Notes: a model not told the origin generated them from the sequence alone. A stretch of DNA of 64,000 nt from Acrocarpospora catenulata (GCF_018476525.1 NZ_JAHCST010000026.1:37871-101870), one strand, 5' to 3'; counted from the stretch's first letter, positions 48,625 through 58,376 are shown. Made by a program: numbers and translations.

Positions 48625-48643
48625 TTAGGTAAGGCTTGCCTGC
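48625..48643 (+). promoter_or_regulatory. iron-box-like (DtxR/IdeR/DmdR) site upstream of the suf operon
   Basis: TTAGGTAAGGCTTGCCTGC matches the 19-bp actinobacterial iron-box consensus (TTAGGTTAGGCTAACCTAA) at 14 positions and keeps the left half almost intact. It lies 73 bp before the sufR start, suggesting Fe(II)-dependent repression of SUF in addition to SufR. The match is seen; binding is inference. Confidence 0.5.
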
Positions 48644-48715
48644 GTGACAAATTACATTCTTCGCGTATCGGGCTTCCGTTTGTGGAGCGGGAAGGAATTA
48701 CGGCACACTGATGTT

Positions 48716-49501
48716 GTGAAAAACGTGACCGGGAGGGTGAGCACCGACGAGACCGCGGCGACGCGGCTCGCCGGCCTGCCCGCCCTGGCGCCGGCCGAGC
48801 GCGGCACCCGCGCCCGGGTGGCGCGGCTCATCCTGGAGCACGGCCCGGTCACCGCCGCCGCCCTCGGCGAGCGGCTCGGGCTCACCCCCGCCGCCGTCCG
48901 CCGTCATCTGGACGCGCTCCTGGCCGAGGGCATGATCGAGCCGCGGACCGCGCGACAGCGGGGGCAGCGCGGTCGCGGCCGTCCGGCGAAGCTGTTCGGC
49001 ATCACCGATGCCGGGCGCAGCGCGTTCGAGCACGCCTACGATGACCTGGCAGGCAGCGCGCTCCGCTTCCTGCGCGAGCACCTCGGCGACGTGGCCGTCG
49101 GCGAGTTCGCCCGCGCCCAGGTCGCCGCACTGGTCACCCGGCTGGCCCGGGTGGTCCGTGAGGCGCCCGTCGAACAGCGGGTCCGGGTGCTGGCCGAGGC
49201 GCTGTCCGCCGAAGGATACGCCGCCTCGGCCAGCCGGACCGGCCAGGGTGGCGAGCAGCTCTGCCAGCACCACTGCCCGGTGGCCCACGTGGCCGCCGAG
49301 TTCCCGCAGCTGTGCGAGGCCGAGACCGAGGCGTTCGGGCAGCTGCTCGGCGTGCCGGTGCAGCGCCTGGCCACCATCGCGCACGGCGACGGCATCTGCA
49401 CCACGCACGTGAGCCCGCATCCGCCGGCCCGCCTGCCACGAAACGAAAACAGCCCAGACACAGGGACCCCAGATACAGAGAGCAAGGAGTTCGGAAGGTG
49501 A
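48716..49501 (+). CDS. sufR: SufR-type Fe-S-sensing transcriptional repressor
   Basis: About 261 residues from GTG 48716 ([12 protein letters not shown]), the N-terminus usual in actinomycetes; GTG 48725 or 48737 are alternatives. No RBS sits near 48716, so a leaderless mRNA is possible. Winged helix at about 25-90 ([21 protein letters not shown] and [18 protein letters not shown]). Cys residues for a cluster: [12 protein letters not shown] and FPQLCEAE. The stop overlaps sufB. It represses suf when Fe-S supply is sufficient. Confidence 0.9.
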   Translation: MKNVTGRVSTDETAATRLAGLPALAPAERGTRARVARLILEHGPVTAAALGERLGLTPAAVRRHLDALLAEGMIEPRTARQRGQRGRGRPAKLFGITDAGRSAFEHAYDDLAGSALRFLREHLGDVAVGEFARAQVAALVTRLARVVREAPVEQRVRVLAEALSAEGYAASASRTGQGGEQLCQHHCPVAHVAAEFPQLCEAETEAFGQLLGVPVQRLATIAHGDGICTTHVSPHPPARLPRNENSPDTGTPDTESKEFGR

Positions 49502-50910
49502 CTGTCACCGACCGCCCGGAGCTGGAAGGCCTCGGGAACTACAAGTTCGGCTGGTCCGACACGGACGTCGCCGGAGCCTCGGCCCGCCGTGGCCTCTCCG
49601 AGGAGGTCGTCCGCGACATCTCCGCGCTCAAGAACGAGCCGGAATGGATGCTCGACCTCCGGCTCAAGGGCCTGCGGCTGTTCTCCAGGAAGCCACTGCC
49701 CACCTGGGGTTCCGACCTGACCGGCATCGACTTCGACAACATCAAGTACTTCGTGCGCTCCACCGAGAAGCAGGCCGCTTCCTGGGACGAGCTGCCGCCG
49801 GACATCAAGAACACCTACGACAAGCTCGGCATCCCCGAGGCGGAGAAGCAGCGCCTCATCGCCGGCGTCGCCGCGCAGTACGAGTCGGAGGTCGTCTACC
49901 ACAAGATCCGTGAGGACCTTGAGGAGAAGGGCGTCATCTTCGTCGACACCGACACCGGCCTGCGCGAGCACGAGGAGCTCTTCAAGGAGTACTTCGGCAC
50001 GGTCATCCCGGTCGGCGACAACAAGTTCGCCGCGCTCAACACCGCGACCTGGTCCGGCGGCTCCTTCATCTACGTGCCGCCGAACGTCAACGTGGAGATC
50101 CCGCTCCAGGCCTACTTCCGGATCAACACCGAGAACATGGGCCAGTTCGAGCGCACCCTGATCATCGTGGACGAGAACTCCTACGTGCACTACGTGGAGG
50201 GCTGCACCGCCCCGATCTACTCCTCCGACTCGCTGCACTCGGCGGTCGTGGAGATCATCGTGAAGAAGGGCGCCCGCTGCCGGTACACGACCATCCAGAA
50301 CTGGTCCAACAACGTCTACAACCTGGTCACCAAGCGCGCCGTGGCGTACGAGGGCGCGACCATGGAGTGGATCGACGGCAACATCGGCTCCAAGGTCACC
50401 ATGAAGTACCCGGCCGTCTACCTGATGGGCGAGCACGCCAAGGGTGAGACCCTCTCGGTGGCCTTCGCCGGCGAGGGCCAGCACCAGGACGCCGGGGCCA
50501 AGATGGTGCACCTGGCTCCCAACACCTCCTCCACCATCGTGTCCAAGTCCGTCGCGCGCGGCGGCGGGCGCACCTCGTACCGGGGTCTGGTGCAGATCGA
50601 GGAGGGCGCGGCCGGGTCGGCCTCCACGGTCAAGTGCGACGCCCTGCTGGTCGACCAGATCAGCCGCTCCGACACCTATCCGTACGTGGACGTCCGCGAG
50701 GACGACGTCTCCATGGGCCACGAGGCCACCGTCTCCAAGGTCTCCGAGGACCAGCTCTTCTACCTGATGAGCCGGGGCCTCAACGAGGACGAGGCGATGG
50801 CCATGATCGTCCGCGGCTTCGTCGAGCCGATCGCCCGCGAGCTTCCCATGGAGTACGCGCTGGAGCTCAACCGGCTCATCGAGCTGCAGATGGAAGGAGC
50901 GGTGGGCTAA
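49498..50910 (+). CDS. sufB: SufB Fe-S cluster assembly scaffold
   Basis: 470 residues, the family length. The parallel beta-helix core shows [55 protein letters not shown] and the C-terminal [14 protein letters not shown]. It is the scaffold in the SufBCD complex. GTG 49498 follows GGAAG and overlaps the sufR stop. SufD follows after 2 bp. Confidence 0.97.
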   Translation: MTVTDRPELEGLGNYKFGWSDTDVAGASARRGLSEEVVRDISALKNEPEWMLDLRLKGLRLFSRKPLPTWGSDLTGIDFDNIKYFVRSTEKQAASWDELPPDIKNTYDKLGIPEAEKQRLIAGVAAQYESEVVYHKIREDLEEKGVIFVDTDTGLREHEELFKEYFGTVIPVGDNKFAALNTATWSGGSFIYVPPNVNVEIPLQAYFRINTENMGQFERTLIIVDENSYVHYVEGCTAPIYSSDSLHSAVVEIIVKKGARCRYTTIQNWSNNVYNLVTKRAVAYEGATMEWIDGNIGSKVTMKYPAVYLMGEHAKGETLSVAFAGEGQHQDAGAKMVHLAPNTSSTIVSKSVARGGGRTSYRGLVQIEEGAAGSASTVKCDALLVDQISRSDTYPYVDVREDDVSMGHEATVSKVSEDQLFYLMSRGLNEDEAMAMIVRGFVEPIARELPMEYALELNRLIELQMEGAVG

Positions 50911-50912
50911 CG

Positions 50913-52031
50913 ATGGGTCTGGAGACCAAGCCTCTCGTCACGCTGCACGAAAACGCCTCGTTCGACCTGGCGGACTTCCCGGTCCCCACCGGTCGCGAGG
51001 AAGTGTGGCGGTTCACCCCGCTCTCCCGGCTGAAGGGCCTGCACGACGGCTCGGCCGCCGCCGACGGCGTGGACAAGGTGGAGCTGTCCCTGCCCGAGGG
51101 CGTCGGGTCCGAGCTGGTCGGGCGGGACGACCCCCGGGTGGGCAAGGCCGGCAAGCCCGCCGACCGGGTGGCCGCCCAGGCGTACGCCTCCTTCGAGAAG
51201 GCGACCGTGATCACGGTGCCCCGCGAGGCGGTGCTCGCCGAGCCGATCCGCGTCGACGTGCACGGCCAGGGCGGCACGCTCTACACCCACCTGGTGGTGG
51301 AGGTCGGCCCGCTGGCCGAGGCGGTCGTCGTGATCACCAACACCGGCACCGGGGTCCGGGCGGGGAACGTGGAGTTCCTGGTCGGCGACGGCGCGAAGGT
51401 CACCGTCGTGTCCGTGCAGGAGGGTGAGCGGGACGCGGTGCACGTGGCCCAGCACACCGCGCTGCTCGGCCGGGACGCCGCCTTCAAGTCGGTGCTGGTC
51501 ACCCTCGGCGGCGACCTGGTGCGCATCTCGCCCCGGGTCGGCTACACCGGCCCCGGCGGCGACGCCGAGCTGGTCGGCCTCTACTTCGCCGACGCCGGGC
51601 AGCACCTGGAGCACCGGCTCCTGGTGGACCACAGCGTGCCCAACTGCCGCAGCGACGTGATCTACAAGGGCGGCCTGCAGGGCGACGACGCGCACGCGGT
51701 CTGGATCGGCGACGTGATCATCCGGCCCGAGGCCGTGGGCACCGACACCTACGAGCTCAACCGGAACCTGCTGCTCACCGACGGCGCCCGCGCCGACTCG
51801 GTGCCCAACCTGGAGATCCTCACCGGCGAGATCGTCGGCGCGGGGCACGCCTCCGCGTCCGGCCGGCTGGACGACGAGCACCTGTTCTACCTGCAGGCCA
51901 GGGGCATCCCGGAGATCGAGGCCAGGCGGCTGGTGGTGCACGGCTTCTTCAACGAGCTGATCCAGCGCATCGAGGTCCCCGAGGTCCAGGAGAAGGTGCT
52001 CGCGGCGGTGGAGGCGGAGCTCTCCCGATGA
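50913..52031 (+). CDS. sufD: SufD Fe-S cluster assembly protein
   Basis: 372 residues, paralogue of SufB. N-terminal helical part EEVWRFTPLSRL, then beta-helix, with C-terminal HASASGRLDDEHLFYLQARG and IPEIEARRLVVHGFFNELI. It binds SufB and SufC. GGAAGGAG before the SufB end serves as RBS region for ATG 50913. It overlaps the next gene by four bases. Confidence 0.96.
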   Translation: MGLETKPLVTLHENASFDLADFPVPTGREEVWRFTPLSRLKGLHDGSAAADGVDKVELSLPEGVGSELVGRDDPRVGKAGKPADRVAAQAYASFEKATVITVPREAVLAEPIRVDVHGQGGTLYTHLVVEVGPLAEAVVVITNTGTGVRAGNVEFLVGDGAKVTVVSVQEGERDAVHVAQHTALLGRDAAFKSVLVTLGGDLVRISPRVGYTGPGGDAELVGLYFADAGQHLEHRLLVDHSVPNCRSDVIYKGGLQGDDAHAVWIGDVIIRPEAVGTDTYELNRNLLLTDGARADSVPNLEILTGEIVGAGHASASGRLDDEHLFYLQARGIPEIEARRLVVHGFFNELIQRIEVPEVQEKVLAAVEAELSR

Positions 52032-52345
52032 CGTACGAGAAGGTCTGCCGGCTCAGTGACATCCCCGACGAGGGTGTCATCCCGGTCGAGGTGGACGGCG
52101 TCCCGGTCGCGGTGGTCCGCGCCGGGGAGCAGGTGTACGCGCTGCACGACGTGTGCTCGCACGCCGAGGTCCGGCTCAGCGAGGGCGAGGTGTACGACGG
52201 CACCCTGGAGTGCTGGCTGCACGGCTCCTGCTTCGACGTGGCCACCGGCAAGCCCACCGGCCCGCCCGCCACCAAACCCGTCCCCACCTACCAAGTCAAG
52301 ATCGACGGCGATGACGTGTACGTCTCGCTCTCGAAGGAGTCATGA
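52028..52345 (+). CDS. Rieske-type ferredoxin within the suf operon
   Basis: 105 residues. The first Rieske box is VCSHAEVRL with Cys/His; the second is ECWLHGSCFD, i.e. CxxH, so all four 2Fe-2S ligands are present. Related to non-heme dioxygenase ferredoxin subunits. Conserved between sufD and sufC in actinobacteria, with 4-bp overlaps on both sides. Its likely role is electron delivery or cluster handling during assembly; this is not established. Confidence 0.92.
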   Translation: MTYEKVCRLSDIPDEGVIPVEVDGVPVAVVRAGEQVYALHDVCSHAEVRLSEGEVYDGTLECWLHGSCFDVATGKPTGPPATKPVPTYQVKIDGDDVYVSLSKES

Positions 52346-53094
52346 CCGTGTCCACGCTTGAGATTCACGACCTGCACGTCTCCGTCGGCGACAAGGAGAT
52401 CCTCAAGGGGGTCGACCTGACCGTCAGCTCCGGCCAGACGCACGCCATCATGGGCCCCAACGGCTCCGGCAAGTCCACCCTCGCGTACGCGATCGCGGGC
52501 CACCCGAAGTACACGATCACCTCCGGCCGGGTGCTGCTGGACGGTGAGGACCTGCTGGACATGTCGGTGGACGAGCGGGCGCGGGCCGGGCTCTTCCTGG
52601 CCATGCAGTACCCGGTCGAGGTGCCCGGGGTGTCGGTCTCCAACTTCCTGCGCAGCGCGGTCACCGCCGTCCGCGGCGAGGCGCCCAAGCTGCGGGAGTT
52701 CGCCAAGGACCTGAAGAACGGCATGGACGCGCTGCACATCGACCCCGCCTTCGCCACCCGCAACACCAACGAGGGCTTCTCCGGCGGTGAGAAGAAGCGG
52801 CACGAGATCCTCCAGCTGGAGCTGCTCAAGCCGAAGATCGCGGTGCTCGACGAGACCGACTCCGGCCTGGACGTGGACGCGCTGCGGGTGGTCTCCGAGG
52901 GCATCAACCGCTTCCGCGCCTCCGGCGACACCGGCGTGCTGCTGATCACCCACTACACCCGCATCCTGCGGTACGTGACCCCCGACTTCGTGCACGTCTT
53001 CGCGGGCGGCCGGATCGTCGAGGAGGGCGGCCCCGAGCTGGCCGAGCGCCTGGAGGCCGAGGGGTACGAGGCTTACACGAAGGCCGCGCTGTAA
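52342..53094 (+). CDS. sufC: SufC Fe-S assembly ATPase
   Basis: 250 residues. Walker A MGPNGSGKSTLAYAI (about 34-48), signature GFSGGEKKRHEILQLELL (about 147-164), Walker B IAVLDETDSGLDVDAL and H-loop ITHYTRIL. It is a soluble ABC ATPase that drives conformational change in SufBD. It shares one base with the sufS start. Confidence 0.97.
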   Translation: MTVSTLEIHDLHVSVGDKEILKGVDLTVSSGQTHAIMGPNGSGKSTLAYAIAGHPKYTITSGRVLLDGEDLLDMSVDERARAGLFLAMQYPVEVPGVSVSNFLRSAVTAVRGEAPKLREFAKDLKNGMDALHIDPAFATRNTNEGFSGGEKKRHEILQLELLKPKIAVLDETDSGLDVDALRVVSEGINRFRASGDTGVLLITHYTRILRYVTPDFVHVFAGGRIVEEGGPELAERLEAEGYEAYTKAAL

Positions 53095-54371
53095 TGGTCC
53101 AGGAATCGTTCGACGTGGAGAGGATCAGGAAGGACTTCCCGGTTCTCTCCCGCGAGCTGCCCGGCGGCCGTCCGCTGGTCTACCTGGACTCCGGCAACTC
53201 CTCGCAGAAGCCGGTCCAGGTCATCGACGCGATGCGGGACCACCTGTCGCTGCACTACAGCAACGTCGGGCGGGCGCACCACGCGCTGGGGGCGGAGTCC
53301 ACCGAGGCGTACGAGGCGGCCAGGGACAAGGTGGCCGCCTTCGTCGGCGCCCCGGCCCGCGAGGAGATCATCTTCACCAAGAACGCCTCCGAGGCGATCA
53401 ACCTCGTCGCGTACGCCTTCGGCAACCCGCTGAACACCGACCCGCGGTTCCGGGTGGGGCCCGGCGACGAGATCGTCGTCACCGAGATGGAGCACCACTC
53501 CAACATCGTGCCCTGGCAGTTCGCCACCCAGCGGACCGGCGCCACCCTGCGCTGGTTCGGGGTCACCGACGAGGGCCGGCTGAACCTGGACGACCTGGAC
53601 GAGCTGATCAACGAGCGGACGAAGATCGTCGCCGTGGCGCACCAGTCCAACGTGCTCGGCACGGTCAACCCGATCGCCGCCATCGTGGCCAGGGCCCGCC
53701 AGGTGGGCGCGCTGGTGCTGGTGGACGCCTCCCAGTCGGTGCCGCACAAGCCGGTGAACGTGGCCGAGCTGGGCGCGGACTTCGTCGCCTTCACCGGGCA
53801 CAAGATGGTCGGCCCGTCCGGCATCGGGGTGCTCTGGGGGCGCGCCGAGCTGCTGGACGCGATGCCGCCGTTCCTCGGCGGCGGCGAGATGATCGAGGCG
53901 GTCTGGATGGACCACTCGACCTTCGCCCCGATCCCGCACAAGTTCGAGGCCGGCACCCCACCCATTGTGGAGGCGGTCGGGCTCGCCGCGGCCGTGGACT
54001 ACCTGACCGAGGTCGGCATGCCGGCCATCCAGGACTGGGAACACCACCTCACCGGGTACGCGCTGGCGGCGCTGAGCGAGATCCCCGAGCTGCGGCTGAT
54101 CGGCCCGCGCGACCTCGACTCGCGCGGCGGCACGATCTCCTTCACCCTCCGCAACCGGGCGGGCGACCCGATCCACCCGCACGACGTGGGCCAGATCCTG
54201 GACGACGTGTTCGGCGTGGCGGTCCGGGTCGGGCACCACTGCGCCCGGCCGCTGCACCTGCGGTTCGGCATCCCCGCCACGACCAGGGCCTCGCTGTACC
54301 TTTACAACACCACCGACGAGCTCGACGCCCTGGTTCGCGGGCTTCACCACGTGCAGAAAGTGTTCGGATGA
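53094..54371 (+). CDS. sufS: SufS group II cysteine desulfurase
   Basis: 425 residues. PLP-dependent; internal aldimine Lys in AFTGHKMVGPSGIGVLWG (about 233), active-site Cys in RVGHHCARPLHLRFG (about 383), and DSGNSSQKPVQVIDAM at the N-terminus. It mobilises sulfur from cysteine to SufU. The start overlaps the sufC stop (TAATG) and the stop overlaps the sufU start (ATGA). Confidence 0.97.
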   Translation: MVQESFDVERIRKDFPVLSRELPGGRPLVYLDSGNSSQKPVQVIDAMRDHLSLHYSNVGRAHHALGAESTEAYEAARDKVAAFVGAPAREEIIFTKNASEAINLVAYAFGNPLNTDPRFRVGPGDEIVVTEMEHHSNIVPWQFATQRTGATLRWFGVTDEGRLNLDDLDELINERTKIVAVAHQSNVLGTVNPIAAIVARARQVGALVLVDASQSVPHKPVNVAELGADFVAFTGHKMVGPSGIGVLWGRAELLDAMPPFLGGGEMIEAVWMDHSTFAPIPHKFEAGTPPIVEAVGLAAAVDYLTEVGMPAIQDWEHHLTGYALAALSEIPELRLIGPRDLDSRGGTISFTLRNRAGDPIHPHDVGQILDDVFGVAVRVGHHCARPLHLRFGIPATTRASLYLYNTTDELDALVRGLHHVQKVFG

Positions 54372-54802
54372 TCGCGGAATCGATGTACCAGGAGCTGATC
54401 CTGGAGCATTACAAGCACCCGCAGGGCCGGGGGCTGCGGGAGCCGTACGACGCCGAGGTCCACCACGTGAACCCGACCTGCGGGGATGAGATCACGATGC
54501 GGGTCAAGGTGGACGACGGCAAGGTGGCCGACGTCTCCTACGACGGGCAGGGCTGCTCGATCAGCCAGGCCGCCGCCTCGGTGCTGCACGAGCTGGCCGC
54601 CGGGACGACCGTCGAGGAGTCGCTGGCGGTGGTGGACGAGTTCACCCGGCTGCTCCAGGGCCGGGGTCAGGTCGAGCCGGACGAGGACGTGCTGGGCGAC
54701 GCCGTGGCCTTCGCCGGGGTGGCCAAGTTCCCGGCCCGGGTGAAGTGCGCGCTGCTGGCCTGGATGGCATACAAGGACGCTGTGGTGAGGAGTACCCGAT
54801 GA
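54368..54802 (+). CDS. sufU: SufU zinc-dependent sulfurtransferase
   Basis: 144 residues. Conserved cysteines in NPTCGDEI (about 39), YDGQGCSISQAAAS (about 64) and VKCALLAW (about 127), plus Asp41, match the SufU zinc/persulfide site. It accepts sulfur from SufS. No SufE or SufA gene is visible in the operon. Confidence 0.96.
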   Translation: MIAESMYQELILEHYKHPQGRGLREPYDAEVHHVNPTCGDEITMRVKVDDGKVADVSYDGQGCSISQAAASVLHELAAGTTVEESLAVVDEFTRLLQGRGQVEPDEDVLGDAVAFAGVAKFPARVKCALLAWMAYKDAVVRSTR

Positions 54803-55167
54803 GCAAGCCCACCGAGACCCCGACGGTCGGGTCCTACGATGGCGACATCTCCACCGACGACGTGATGGAGGCGCTGAAGGACGTGGTCGACCCCGAGCTC
54901 GGGATCAACGTCGTCGACCTCGGCCTCATCTACGGCCTCAACCTCGACCCGGCGGGGGAGGGGGAACGGCCGATCGCCACCATCGACATGACGCTGACCA
55001 GCGCCGCCTGCCCGCTCACCGACGTGATCGAGGAGCAGGCCAACTCAGCCCTGGCGGACATGGTCTCCAACGTGGTCATCAACTGGGTCTGGCTGCCGCC
55101 GTGGGGCCCTGACAAGATCACCGACGAGGGGCGGGACCAGCTGCGCATGCTGGGCTTCAACGTCTAG
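54799..55167 (+). CDS. sufT: SufT-like MIP18 (DUF59) Fe-S maturation factor
   Basis: 122 residues from ATG 54799. DUF59 core: DVMEALKDVVDPELGINVV, DLGLIYGLNLD, TLTSAACPLTDVIEEQ (Cys about 77) and VWLPPWGPDKIT. Members help transfer or repair Fe-S clusters. Last gene of the suf operon, overlapping sufU by four bases. Confidence 0.93.
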   Translation: MSKPTETPTVGSYDGDISTDDVMEALKDVVDPELGINVVDLGLIYGLNLDPAGEGERPIATIDMTLTSAACPLTDVIEEQANSALADMVSNVVINWVWLPPWGPDKITDEGRDQLRMLGFNV

Positions 55168-55576
55168 CCAACCTCTGGCGACGCCTCCCGTTTTCGTATC
55201 ACGGGGAAAGTCAGGGTAAGATACCCGAGAAGTGGCTCCGGCTCGCCCGCAAGGCGCTGGAGCCGGTCCCCCTCGGTTCAGTGACCATCGGGTTCAGTGA
55301 CATCGGGTGACCACACGCCGCGACTGTGAACCGCGGCACCTGCACACTGCTGAACGCGTCAGCGCCACGTTGAGGTGGCCGTGACGCCGCCGGGGGACTG
55401 TGATCCCCGGGCTCAGGGGCGGTGCGCAGCACCGGCCTCGTACCGGCACCTGGAAGGGGTGCCCGATCCGGCACGGCAGAGCGCCGCCCGGACCTGCCTC
55501 GGCTCGTCCTTACGCAGAAGTGACGCGCCCCCACGCCTGTGCTCCGGCACGTCATTTCCACGAAAGGCACGACCTC
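55168..55576 (+). promoter_or_regulatory. 409-bp promoter and long structured leader of the DEAD-box helicase
   Basis: No gene seen. TAAGAT (55217-55222) is a plausible -10 and lies inside the perfect dyad GGGTA-AGA-TACCC (55214-55226). Transcription from there gives a leader of about 350 nt. It contains a hairpin (GGCTCC at 55234 with GGAGCC at 55259) and a tandem duplication GGTTCAGTGACCATCG / GGTTCAGTGACATCG (55275-55305). Long leaders are usual for cold-induced RNA helicase genes, where they control mRNA stability or translation. Confidence 0.5.
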
Positions 55577-57580
55577 GTGACCATGCTCGACCCCGCCATG
55601 CCCGCCGCCGACAGCGCCGCTGAGACCGTTTCGGAGTTCGCCCAACTCGGGCTGCCCCGGCCGCTGGTCGCCGCGCTCGCGCGGGCCGGCATCACCACCC
55701 CGTTCCCCATCCAGAGCGCCGCCATCCCCGACATCCTGGCCGGTAAGGACGTGCTCGGCCGGGGCCAGACCGGCTCCGGCAAGACCCTCGCCTTCGGCCT
55801 GCCGATGATGACCCGGATCGCGGGGGAGAAGGCCAGGCCGCACCGCCCCCGGGCGATCATCCTGGTGCCCACCCGTGAGCTGGCCCTCCAGGTCGCGGAC
55901 GCGCTGGAGCCGCTCGGGCGCGGCCTCAACATCCGCATGAAGACCGTCGTCGGCGGCATGTCGATGGGCAAGCAGATCGAGGCGCTCCGGCGCGGCGTGG
56001 AGGTCGTGGTGGCCACCCCCGGGCGGCTCACCGACCTCATGGAGCAGGAGGAGTGCTCCCTGGAGGACGTCCAGGTGAGCGTGCTCGACGAGGCCGACCA
56101 TATGTGTGACCTGGGCTTCTTCCCGGTGGTCAGCGCCATCCTGGAGCAGACCCCGGCCGACGGCCAGCGGCTGCTCTTCTCGGCCACCCTGGACCGCGAC
56201 GTGGACCAGCTGGTGAAGCGGTTCCTGACCGACCCGATCACCCACTCGCTCGCCCCGGCCACCTCGCCGGTGGAGCTGATGGAGCACCACCTGGTCCAGG
56301 TGAGCTTCCACGACAAGCCCACGGTGACCGCCGAGATCGCCGCCCGCGAGGGCCGCACCATCATCTTCGTCCGCACCCAGCACGGGGTGGACCGGGTGGT
56401 CAAGCAGCTGGCCAGGGTCGGCGTGAAGGCCGGCGGCCTGCACGGCGGCAAGCGCCAGAACCAGCGCACCCGCATCCTCGGCGAGTTCCGCGAGGGCAAC
56501 GTGATGGTCCTGGTCTGCACGGACGTCGCCGCCCGCGGCATCCACGTGGACGACGTGAGCCTGGTGCTGCACGTGGATCCCCCGGCCGACCACAAGAGCT
56601 ACCTGCACCGCGGCGGCCGTACGGCCAGGGCCGGGGAGCGGGGCTCGGTGCTGACCCTGGTGATGCCGAACGAGCGGCGCTCCACCGACTCGATGGCCAG
56701 GCGGGCGGGCGTCAACCCGTCCCGGCACAAGGTGACCCCCGGGGACCCGGTGCTGGCCGAGATCGCCGGGGCGCGGCAGCCCTCCGGCGAGGCCATCCCG
56801 GTCTGGGAGCCGGACATCCGCAAGCCGCTGCGCCCCAAGCGCGACGACCGCGGCCCGCGCGACGGCGACCGCCGTCCCCGCCGCTTCCGGGGCGACCGCG
56901 ACCAGCGTGACGACTTCCGCGCCTCCGGCGAGGAGGGCGCCGAGTTCGCCAGGGACGAGCGCCGCTCGTTCGAGCACGGGGACTTCCGGCGGCGGGAGCA
57001 GGGCGGCAGCGTCCGGGAGATCCGCGGGCGCTACCGCGACGACCGGGGGCCGCGCACGTTCGGCGACGACCGGCCGCGTGAGCGCTCCTACGGCCGCGAC
57101 GACCGCCGCCGCTACGACAACGACCGGCCTAACAGCGACCGGCCGTACAGCGACAGGCCTAACAACGACCGGCCCGCCCACGACCGGCCGTACAACGAGC
57201 GCTCGCGCGGCGACCGCCCGTACGCCGACCGTCCGTACGGTGACCGGCCCGCGCGGGGCGACCGCCCCTACGGCGGCGACCGGCCGTACAACCGGGAGCG
57301 TTCTTTCGGGGACCGCGACGGCGGGCGGCGGTTCGAGGACCGGGGCGGCTACCGGGGTGACCGGGACAACCGCGGCTCCTACCAGGGCGACCGTCCCCGT
57401 ACCGAGTCCCGGGGCTCGTGGAACGGTGAGGGCCGTTCGGAGTCGCGCGGCTCGTGGAACGGTGGCGGGCGCTCCTCCGACCAGCGCGGTGGCGGTTACC
57501 GCTCCTCGCGCACCGGCGGGGGCTACCGGCAGAACGACCGCCCCGGCGGCGGGCACCGGGGCAGCCGCCACGGCTCCTGA
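55577..57580 (+). CDS. DEAD-box ATP-dependent RNA helicase
   Basis: 667 residues from GTG 55577. Q-motif about 16-40, motif I GQTGSGKT (about 62), Ia PTRELALQ, II as DEAD (VLDEADHM), III SAT (LFSATLD), then helicase-C with IIFVRTQHGVDRV, TDVAARGIHV and HRGGRTARAG. After about residue 410 the chain becomes a 250-residue Arg/Gly/Asp/Tyr-rich tail with a DRPxx tandem stretch, likely an RNA-binding, phase-separation-prone extension as in cold-shock helicases. Confidence 0.95.
   Translation: MTMLDPAMPAADSAAETVSEFAQLGLPRPLVAALARAGITTPFPIQSAAIPDILAGKDVLGRGQTGSGKTLAFGLPMMTRIAGEKARPHRPRAIILVPTRELALQVADALEPLGRGLNIRMKTVVGGMSMGKQIEALRRGVEVVVATPGRLTDLMEQEECSLEDVQVSVLDEADHMCDLGFFPVVSAILEQTPADGQRLLFSATLDRDVDQLVKRFLTDPITHSLAPATSPVELMEHHLVQVSFHDKPTVTAEIAAREGRTIIFVRTQHGVDRVVKQLARVGVKAGGLHGGKRQNQRTRILGEFREGNVMVLVCTDVAARGIHVDDVSLVLHVDPPADHKSYLHRGGRTARAGERGSVLTLVMPNERRSTDSMARRAGVNPSRHKVTPGDPVLAEIAGARQPSGEAIPVWEPDIRKPLRPKRDDRGPRDGDRRPRRFRGDRDQRDDFRASGEEGAEFARDERRSFEHGDFRRREQGGSVREIRGRYRDDRGPRTFGDDRPRERSYGRDDRRRYDNDRPNSDRPYSDRPNNDRPAHDRPYNERSRGDRPYADRPYGDRPARGDRPYGGDRPYNRERSFGDRDGGRRFEDRGGYRGDRDNRGSYQGDRPRTESRGSWNGEGRSESRGSWNGGGRSSDQRGGGYRSSRTGGGYRQNDRPGGGHRGSRHGS
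57122..57292 (+). repeat. DRPxx-coding 15-bp tandem repeat in the helicase tail
   Basis: About eleven imperfect pentapeptide units (DRPNS, DRPYS, DRPNN, DRPAH, DRPYN, DRPYA, DRPYG), mostly 15-bp, built on GACCGGCC. The pattern resembles the repeat in the hydroxyproline dehydrogenase subunit at 41737-41946. Confidence 0.8.
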
Positions 57581-57671
57581 TCAGCCTTTCACCCCGCTCA
57601 GCACAATGCCACGGGTGAATTGACGCGCTCCCCGGGCTTAAGCCCGGGGACTCCGCCTGCGCCGCACATGC

Positions 57672-58369
57672 TCACGCGGCGGCGCTTCGGTGGCTTCCTG
57701 CTTCACCGACCGTGCCCTTCTTCCCGCGCCGGGGCGCGGGGGTTGGGGTCTTACCGGTCTCCACAGGCGTTTTAGGTCTCTGCTTCCCGCCCGTTTCAGG
57801 CGCGGGTTTCCGTCCAGCGGTGACCTGCCGCCTCCCGGCGGCCAAGATGTTGAGCGCGGCGTTGACGTCGCGGTCGTGGACGGCGCCGCAGGCGCATACC
57901 CAGCCGCCGACGTTGAGCGGTAAACGCCGTCCAGCCCGCGTCGTGCACGCTCTTGGCCAGCCGGGTGTGCGCCAGTCCCTTGACCGCCAGGTCCTCCACC
58001 GCCACCGTTTGGTTCTCACGGATGATCGTTGTGGAGAGCTGGTGGTGGAACTCGCGGCGCGCGTCAGCGATCCTGGCGTGCTGGCGAGAATCTGCCTGCC
58101 GCGTCCTTGACCACGGTCACGCTGGACGGTTCGGCGGGCAGGTTCCGCGACCACCGCACGGGGACGTCACCGATCTTCGGCAGGCGCAGCTTCCCGCCCG
58201 CGGTGATGGCGAAGCGGGCATTGCGGGTGAAGCGGATCGTCTGCCGGTTGTCCCTCTTGGACCGGAACGTCGGTGGGGCGATCTTCGGCCCTTTCCGCTT
58301 CCCGGACAGGGAGGCGAAGAAGTTGCGGTAGGCGGTGTTCAGATCAGCGAGCGCCTGCTGTAACACCAC
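57672..58369 (-). pseudogene. TnpB remnant with frameshifts and internal deletions
   Basis: Pieces in order on the minus strand: YRNFFASLSGKRKGPKIAPP and RSKRDNRQTIRFTRNARFA with LPKIGDVPVRWSRNLP (N-terminal wedge-like part); then, in another frame, VAVEDLAVKGL-type AVEDLAVKGLAHTRLAKSVH; then, in another frame, CACGAVHDRDVNAALNILAAG, the last zinc knuckle and final RuvC Asp. The region that should hold the first RuvC Asp (GIDLG) and the first CxxC knuckle are missing, so nuclease activity is not possible. Confidence 0.82.
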
Positions 58370-58376
58370 GGCGTTG

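Noticed and set aside
57672..58369. Functional TnpB RNA-guided nuclease
   Set aside because: Frames are broken, the first RuvC Asp region and the first zinc knuckle are missing, and the partner TnpA is truncated.
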